In this document: positions 58,201-64,000 of the stretch, in pieces
Numbering within the stretch: the stretch's first letter is position 1
How the letters are laid out: each line of letters begins with the position of its first letter
Assembly: GCF_015706575.1 (NCBI RefSeq)
Contig: NW_024037058.1
Span: forward strand, 4,209,754 to 4,273,753
Origin: Patiria miniata
Taxonomy: Eukaryota > Echinodermata > Asteroidea > Valvatida > Asterinidae
Direction of reading: 5' to 3'
DNA: 64,000 nucleotides
The notes under the pieces: model-generated
The model's input: the letters and a program-made list of their open reading frames with translations, nothing else
Databases searched by the model: none
What the model was told of the DNA's origin: nothing
Made by a program: the position numbers and the translations under genes

Positions 58201-61200
58201 CAACATCTATAAATTGCTCTGTTTCATCTGAAGTAGGGTAAGGGAACCAGACTACTCTTTCCTTGATTTTCCAGCATCTATATGAAAGCAAACTTTAACA
58301 GGACAGTGTAACAATATTTGCTTTAAAATACTAACACACACACCCAACCATTTCTGAACATTACAACAAAAGCAAATGTTGTATATTACCTTTAAGAAAT
58401 ATTTAGAGTACATGTACTTCTTATGCTTTATGGATTCAATACAGTGTTGTACTAGCACTCGGTACTCGTACTCGAGCACTACTCGAGTACTTTTTTTTAG
58501 TAATTGTACTCGTACTCGAATGTCAAAGTACTCGTACTCGAAATGACGGTACTCGTTCTCGAGCAGCAAAGTACTCGTACTCGACATGTCGAAATTGTAC
58601 TCGATCATCAAAGTACTCGTACTCGAATAGCAGTACTCGAAAAAACAAATGGTATAGCTTGATTTACCACGGCCTTATTTTATTATCAATACTTTCAGTT
58701 GGAAATGGTTGATTGGCTTGCAGGGAAATCAAAGTTCCCTGATTTTTCTCTGTGCCCGTCCAGACAAACACATTTTAACAGCTAGCCGTGAGTGGGTCTG
58801 TATATCGGTCTGACTGGGCCTGGGCCAATTACGCACAATGAACCATTTGTGGTATGGCCGTATTCGGAAATACAAGTACTCGTACTCGTACCCGGAATAC
58901 AAGTTCTCGTACTCATACTTGTACTCGGAAGTAAACGTACTCGTACTCGGGGACCTGAACTTGTACTCAGAAGTACAAGTACTCGTACTCGTTAATCTAA
59001 GTACTCTGCAGTACTTGGTACTTGGAAAAAAGTACTCGACTACAACACTGATTCAATAGGATTACAGGAATCCTTGATTTGTTGTAAAATAAACTGGAAG
59101 GAAGATCATGTCAATACTAAGTCCAATATTGAAAATTTTTGCTCCATTTAATCATTTGGGAAAATTTTCAAACGCATTTTGATTTTATTTCATTTAAAAC
59201 GTATAAATGTCACATCCTTACCACTCTTTGGTCCGGCATAATCTGTTTGATGTCGCCGTTGAAGAACGTGACAATGACTGACTGGCCGTCAGCACTGATC
59301 TCCTTACGGGTTTGGTTGTTGTAAGTGATCACCCGGCTGCCATCAGCTCGAATTTCTTCAAGCTGTCAACAAGATCGGGTAAAAAAAAGAGGAATCTCAG
59401 CTAATGAAAAATATGTTCGGTAATTTTGATATACAGGGTGAGCCCAAAAAATGCAACCCTTACGTTTTAAAGAGAAAGGGATCGGTGGATTTTTATGTTT
59501 TGGGTATCAGATTAAAGCTGAGAGCTTTTTCTTTCAAATACTGAACAAATCATGGAAATAGCACTTTGGGGTTGCTGAGAAAATGTCAATTATGTCAAAG
59601 TAGTTATTTTTCATCCTGTACACAAGTACTACAAACAGTGAAACATATTACTGTAAGCCTGCTGTGCAATTAATTTCATTTGTGCAATTTCTTTAGTACT
59701 TTGAAATATTTTATCATGCTGAAAGGGTTTAAAATAGGACTAAAAAGGATGGGATACCTGTTCAGGTGGCAAATAAAAGGGATTTCCTTCAAATTCATTT
59801 GTACTCTTGTCATATTATGCGCCGTGTTGTTTGTAGGGATTAGGACATGCACAATTAGGTACAAAGAAAATCCCTTGCTGTGGTAATGTTGTGTGTACAG
59901 GATGAAAATTGACTACTTTTATAGAATTGGCATTTTCTCAGCAACCCAAAGTGCATGATTTTTTCAGTATTTGAAAGAAAAAGCTCTCAGCTTTAATCTG
60001 ATACCAAAAACAAAAAATCCATCGATCCCTTTTATTTTAAAAGGCAAATGTTTTAGGGTTGCATTTTTTGGGGGTCACCCTAGATAGGAAGCATCTCAAA
60101 ACTGGAAAGAAATGTCTATTTAAAAAGCCTTGGAACAGTGGCCATACTTTATGAATGCTTAATTATATGAAAAAAACCTACTCCATTTGAATACACCGGA
60201 AAATGTGTTTGTCCTCACAGAGCATGTGTTTCGAATCCAATGGAGTGTGGTCCCAATGGGTACAATGTAAATATTGTGTTTTGAAAAGTGTCCTTCCATT
60301 TGCCTTTAATCAATGTACCTAGTACAATCACCATTTGTTCATAGGCAACCCAGCTGTTGCAGGAAGTAGAAACTCAATAGCACCAATTCCTCAATTACCA
60401 CAAGTGTCCAAGATGGTTACAACATTCTCCTTCACTGGCTTTTTCTTGTTTAGTTGACAGAAACAATCTAACGTTTGTATTTCATTCAACTGTTATATTA
60501 AGCAACATAGCTGGACCCAGTTTTATGGCTCCGAATAATAGAGCAAGAATCAAGGCTAATTAGCAGAAAGAGTCTCTGCCAACACTTCATACAATTCACA
60601 GGTTAGCAAGCAATTGTACTGTACATTTCAATATGACTGAGCACATCAAAATTAAAGATTCTGTGCTGATGTGGTTGGCGGAGATTTTGCAATGCAAGCA
60701 CAGAATAGTGATAGGACAAAGGAACCCATGGTCAGCAATGCCATGACAATTTAAGTGATTCACAATGTAGTGCACCACCAAGAGTCTGCCATGAAGAGTC
60801 AATTTTTCAAGTTTACGGTCGACAAAACACGGCTCGTTTGAATGAGTGCCAGTAAACAACTCGAGCTAATTTGTCATAGATTGGGGCATAGCGTTTTGCC
60901 TCCATCTCCCACAATGCACCAGGCAATGAACTCTCCAGGGCAAACTCTTGGTGGCGCACTGCATTTTGAATCACCCGAATTGGGCTCATGTGCAGCAACT
61001 AACCTTTCCATCTGGGTGATGTATCTCCTCCTCATTATCATCATTGTTATTATTCATGGACCTGTTCTGTTCTCTGATCTCCCTCCCTCCGGAGCCCAGA
61101 GTCCCGTCCTTGGGTGATGCATATTCATAGCCGCCTTCCTCCCTACTTGGGCTGAAGAGATCCAACGATTCATCTGCTGCTGTTGTTATTGCTGTTGCTG

Positions 61201-62728
61201 CTGCCGCTGCTGCCGCTGCTGCTGCTGTGCTAGGGTGCTTTCGAGGGCTGCTGTCGACGTCAAACCTGACGGAGCGTTTTTTCTGGGATGGTTTACGAGG
61301 CTGTGAAATAAGTGGCGTGTCGTCCTCACTGCTGGTCATAAATTTAAGAATGTCTCACATTAAAGTTGGCTACACTGACCATGACATACATGATTGCCTG
61401 GTACGGTAACCTAAGAGCCATGGACAGACACAGACTGGAACGTATCACCAATTGGCCTCCAAAACAATTGGCCTGGACGTTAGGGATTTACATTGTATGT
61501 TTGAATCTGCAATTATCTCTAAGCTACATGACATAATGCAAGATCCTTCCCATCCGCTCCATTCTTCGGTGGTTGTCAACAAATCAGGAAGAATTCGCCC
61601 TCCACGAGCCCGCACTAAGCACTTCAGAATGTCATTCTTGCCTAATGCATGCCATCTATTCAACACTCAATTCAAAAGATAATCCCCTGTTTTTTGTCTT
61701 GTCCTTTTTTCCTGGTATGCTGGCATCCACTCACGTGTTTTTATTGTAAAGAGCTCTTTTTAATTGTGTCTCTTACTAGGTTCCTTGTTATAACAATCTG
61801 GTGTTTTTATTTGTTGGATGACAACCTTGTAATTTTTGATAGTCTGTAAATATAGTCTCTGTCATTGTGTTAATATCTTATAGTACCTTTTGTTTTTACA
61901 TCAAATTTTATTTATTTTGCATTCGTATATATCTGTGGTCTTATTGTACATGTATAATGCACACTGGAAATCAATTTTCATGTTTTGTACGTGACGAGTA
62001 TAATAAATTGAATTGAAATTGAATTGAATTGAATTGACCAATTAACCTATCGCGGTAGAATTACGTCAACACAGCTTGTGAAATATTGTCCAATTACATG
62101 ATATACAAATGGAAGCAGAATGCACAAAATCTGAGACAAACAAAACGTAACATACAAAATGTCATAGTGTTGTCTATGAAAGGGACGTGGCTAACTGGCA
62201 AACGGCGATAGGTCAATTGTTCATTGAACACACTTGTATATAATAAAGTGACAAATTAAACCTTGAATACAAATAAAAGATGCATTGTTTTTTTAAAGTA
62301 CTTGTTTGCTAAACCTAGCTGCAAAACATACACATGAAAAACATGCAAAACAATGTGGGATACATGTAGGTCTTGCTAATGTTCAAAGAAATGCACAAAA
62401 TATGTATTTATTCAGGAAAAAAAAAGGCACTCCAATAGTTTGGAGATACAAATATTTCAGTACAGAGCAACGTTTTTCTCCCAAAAATGTACCTGGATTC
62501 CAAAGTTCTTGATTCAACAGCAGCATTTTCAGGTTTGGAGTTAGAAATCTGTGGGCGTGTCGTCGCTGGTATAATCTTAGGCTTTTCTCGGACGACATCC
62601 CTCTTTTCATCCGTGGTGTGTTTGGGGTTTGGCTGTGGCTCCTGGTCCGTGATGAGAGACAGGGGAGGGAGTTTTTGCTTATTGATGATGGGAACTTGCT
62701 GCTTGGGTTTGGGAAGATTTGATTTCGC
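52289..62728 (-). CDS. CENPJ: CENPJ/CPAP/SAS-4 centriole assembly protein, 3' part (5' partial)
   Basis: Minus-strand exons in transcript order: 62493-62728, 61004-61331, 59222-59362, 57644-57717, 56155-56350, 52289-52414 (TGA stop). Phases fit at every junction and borders are GT-AG. The last four encode the TCP10/G-box domain: [YF]PDG/[YF]PNG-type beta repeats such as [60 protein letters not shown] and [12 protein letters not shown], ending RIRVKDKEG close to the vertebrate C-terminus. In the family this single-sheet domain binds STIL/Ana2 to build the procentriole wall. The first two exons encode a low-complexity charged region ([22 protein letters not shown]) with a poly-Ala tract of about 10 residues and an Asn/Asp run. 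The N-terminal tubulin-binding and coiled-coil parts should lie right of the window. Introns hold many MITEs. Confidence 0.95.
52545..52785. repeat. Palindromic minisatellite (GACTTATGAGGCGTCG)
   Basis: About a dozen copies of GACTTATGAGGCGTCG or its complement CGACGCCTCATAAGTC, about 20 bp apart, switch orientation within the array. Located in the CENPJ last intron, about 130 bp from the final exon. Confidence 0.8.
53349..53858. mobile_element. TTAA-flanked MITE (piggyBac-like), copy 1
   Basis: 510 bp between TTAA at 53345-53348 and 53859-53862. Termini AGGGAATGTACA and TGTATATTCCCT are inverted. At 53670-53701 lies a perfect 32-bp palindrome centred on GTCGGCCGAC. In CENPJ last intron. The TTAA target and precise ends fit the piggyBac superfamily; no coding capacity. 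Confidence 0.85.
54811..54960 (+). repeat. CAGGGGCGTAGC element fragment with G-runs
   Basis: It starts CAGGGGCGTAGCACGGTCAT, followed by runs of 15 or more G and a second G-run near 54950. It shares its head with elements at 31727 and 50936. Boundaries on the right are not clear. Confidence 0.45.
55271..56117. repeat. Old interspersed repeat R1, copy interrupted by a MITE
   Basis: It matches 5931-6250 on both sides of the TTAA-flanked MITE at 55531-56035. The left part is 55271-55530 and the right part 56036-56117. The repeat itself has AACCCT and GAGGGTT near its ends. It stops about 40 bp before the CENPJ exon 56155-56350. Confidence 0.8.
55531..56035. mobile_element. TTAA-flanked MITE (piggyBac-like), copy 2, inserted in R1
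   Basis: 505 bp between TTAA at 55527-55530 and 56036-56039. Inverted relative to copy 1 and clearly the same family (AGGGAATGTACATCATTGGC at one end, AGGGAATATACAACATTTGC at the other). The central palindrome is present but imperfect. The empty site is preserved at 6170-6173. Confidence 0.9.
56981..57054. other. Hairpin, about 30-bp arms, in CENPJ intron
   Basis: AAAACTATTTTCTTGTTCAC and TCCCTAGAA on the left face TTCTAGGGA and GTGACACAAGAATAGTTTT on the right, with a 4-nt loop (AAAG). Perhaps a tiny fold-back element. Confidence 0.7.
57963..58391. mobile_element. TTAA-flanked MITE (piggyBac-like), copy 3, diverged
   Basis: 429 bp between TTAA at 57959-57962 and 58392-58395, with termini AGGTAATATTCAACATTTGC and GTTGTATATTACCT. 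Same family and orientation as copy 2 but shorter and more diverged, so older. Confidence 0.8.
58442..59050. mobile_element. 609-bp hAT-type MITE built of GTACTC repeats
   Basis: Termini CAGTGTTGTA and TACAACACTG are perfect 10-bp inverted repeats, flanked by identical octamers ATTCAATA (58434-58441 and 59051-59058). Internally each arm is full of GTACTCGTACTCGA words on one side and their complements on the other. 8-bp duplication plus CAGTGTTG ends fits hAT. No coding capacity. In the CENPJ intron between exons 57644-57717 and 59222-59362. Confidence 0.9.
59434..60083. mobile_element. 650-bp TIR element in CENPJ intron
   Basis: The left end CAGGGTGAGCCCAAAAAATG, continuing into CAACCC, is mirrored by GGGTTGCATTTTTTGGGGGT and CACCCT on the right. 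Subterminal blocks (TCAGATTAAAGCTGAGAGCT and CATTTTCTCAGCAACCCAAA with complements) extend the arms beyond 150 bp. No coding capacity. Confidence 0.8.
61385..62038 (+). mobile_element. LINE 3' end (CR1/Crack-like) with (GAATT)n tail
   Basis: The plus strand encodes a typical reverse-transcriptase C-terminal end: [17 protein letters not shown], then in the next frame [43 protein letters not shown], ending in a stop at 61680-61682. A one-base shift lies near 61450. It then has an AT-rich 3' UTR and a tail of ATTGAATTGAATTGAATTGA repeats, as in CR1-clade elements. 5'-truncated, dead on arrival; it lies opposite to CENPJ in an intron. Confidence 0.75.
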
Positions 62729-63075
62729 CTAGGAATTCAAGATGAAAGAAAACAGACTTACCACTTCACTGTTAATACAATATCAGAAATCTAACAACAA
62801 GGTGAAGAAATTTTACAACTTCAATTACACACTGCTAATAAATTCAATGGGTTTCCATTTCATCTTTTACTTTTTTCTTTTTTTTGCAACCAGTTTCTGC
62901 TTAATGATAATGGGGACTTGCTGCTTGGGTTTGGGAAGGCTTGATTTCACCTAGGATTTCAAGATGAAAGAATACAGACTTACCACTTCACAGTGAAGAC
63001 ATATTAAAACCTCTATTACATACTGCAAATAAATTCAATGGGTTTCCATTTCATCTTTTACTTTTTTTTATATTT
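62669..63075. repeat. Tandem duplication (period 222 bp) copying the 5' end of a CENPJ exon
   Basis: Units at about 62669-62890 and 62891-63075. Each contains, on the minus strand, intron, acceptor CCTAG and the first about 60 nt of the exon. The functional exon begins [14 protein letters not shown] at 62728; the copy reads [14 protein letters not shown] from 62950 and keeps an open frame for about 20 codons, then runs into intron-like sequence. Confidence 0.8.
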
Positions 63076-63081
63076 TGTAAA

Positions 63082-63226
63082 CAGGGAATGCAACTTGGAA
63101 GAAACAAAAAACGAGGAAACTCCAATCTTTACAAGACTTTATACAGTGTTTTTTCAATTTTCAATGGCAGAAGTGTGAAGTGAAAAACGAGGAAATCAGC
63201 TGATCCGAGGAAAAGTTGCATGTCTG
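63082..63226. mobile_element. 145-bp MITE with 6-bp target duplication, second copy
   Basis: Related throughout to 22346-22487 (shared GAGGAAATCAGCTGATCCGA and TACAGTGTTTTT). Flanked by TGTAAA on both sides (63076-63081 and 63227-63232). A lone end of the same family (ACAGGCATGCAACTG) is at about 56484. Confidence 0.8.
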
Positions 63227-63474
63227 TGTAAACAGTTTCACCGTAGAATTTCAAGTAGAGTATAAAATGTAGACAAGTATCCTAAACGCTAAAAGAGAGA
63301 TTGTATGTCAGGCACATGAACAGATTTGTGCTCATTGTGATGAAAGCACATCTTTTGATGAGTTTTTTTAACTATTGCTTTTCCCTGGGCAGCCCCTGCT
63401 AATGAGATATTTTCAACTTCTTTGTTGTCCAAAGATTTAAAATAAAAAAATTAAAAAAATAAAGTTGTGCCTCC

Positions 63475-63665
63475 TATTCAGGGGTGTGAGTGGAGTCCCA
63501 AAAAAATAGCTGAAAATAGCTGAACCTGTAAAAAGCCGAACCTGCGAGCGCGAAGCGCGAAGCCCTTACGGTGTGGGGTCCGGGGCCCGCCCAAGGGCCC
63601 CGGAAAAATTTTGAAATATAGATGCTCTGTGGTGCATTTTAAAGCCTCCTGGCATGCCTGGGCCA
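63475..63665. repeat. GC-rich interspersed repeat
   Basis: An island containing GCGCGAAGCGCGAAGCCCTT, GGGGTCCGGGGCCCGCCCAA and GGGCCCCGGAAAAATTTTGA, unlike the AT-rich surroundings. It has the look of a dispersed transposon end. Boundaries are approximate. Confidence 0.45.
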
Positions 63666-63829
63666 ACTATTGGTCGAAAATGTTTTGCAATTTATGCATG
63701 TTTTTAAGTTAACTTTTCCTTCATATTGGCTTGAAACTGCCTAAATGGCCAACTTGTGTATGAAAACTGGGAAATTCGACCACGTTTTCCATATTTTAAC
63801 TCCTTACTGCAGATGATTGATACACATCG

Positions 63830-63997
63830 TCATCGCGTGTCCCGGCTTCTGATCGAGTCGCCTAATTTCTGCCCATTAACCATGTGTTCCATCCAAATCC
63901 ATTTCCACGGATTCGTAACCTGAGGATCGGTCTTGTCATTGTCCATATCAAACTCCGAACCTCTTTGGATAATAACACACTTGTGTTGCACTGACAT
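63830..63997 (-). other. Unassigned short open frame at the window edge
   Basis: A 55-codon minus-strand frame starts MSVQHKCVIIQRGSEF and contains NPWKWIWMEHMVNGQKLG, then a stop. Composition is protein-like, but it does not resemble known CENPJ sequence. It could be the edge of a transposon or of another gene, or chance. Confidence 0.25.
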
Positions 63998-64000
63998 CTT

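Noticed and set aside
63830-63997. CENPJ 5' exon interpretation of the short frame at the window edge
   Set aside because: The translated sequence does not resemble known CENPJ and ends in a stop; kept only as an unassigned frame.

Overview
The window looks like nuclear DNA of a marine invertebrate deuterostome, most likely an echinoderm. That placement is an inference from intron-rich genes with GT-AG borders, a vertebrate-like CENPJ, AT-rich spacers packed with short inverted-repeat transposons, and the recurrent AGGCCTA word. No prokaryotic, organellar, LTR or capsid-bearing element was recognised.

Left part (1-12,000, + strand). Two tandem paralogous genes encode small single-pass membrane proteins with a short cysteine-rich ectodomain and a long tyrosine-motif tail. 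Gene A (exons from 523 to 3864; its signal-peptide exon is not seen and probably lies left of the window) and gene B (5485-11560, complete, 442 aa) share exon order, exon phases and tail motifs: NPTY, PSAPP, YFVLE and YDHI/F repeats. They look like phosphotyrosine, endocytic-adaptor and ESCRT docking tails. I do not recognise the family.

Middle (12,000-36,000, + strand). Genes C (13562-16136, 316 aa) and D (31500-35364, 320 aa) are paralogous two-exon genes for secreted proteins made of three tandem cysteine modules ending in CC. They are separated by about 15 kb without recognisable genes, holding a tRNA-derived SINE, a fold-back element with a 122-bp minisatellite, and several MITEs.

Right-centre (38,722-46,974, + strand). 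A three-exon class A GPCR of 648 aa has no D/ERY acid, no ECL2 cysteine and a roughly 320-residue tail.

Right (52,289-64,000, - strand). The 3' part of CENPJ/CPAP/SAS-4 is present: six exons covering a low-complexity region and the whole C-terminal TCP10/G-box. Its introns hold three copies of a TTAA-flanked (piggyBac-like) MITE, a 609-bp hAT-type MITE with perfect 8-bp target duplications, a LINE 3' end and a local tandem duplication copying the start of one exon.

The genes do not form one pathway. The shared theme is local gene duplication (A/B and C/D) together with dense non-autonomous DNA transposons. The best evidence on the transposons is a paralogous empty site: the copy of an older repeat in gene B intron 1 preserves the single TTAA target that is duplicated around the MITE in the CENPJ last intron.
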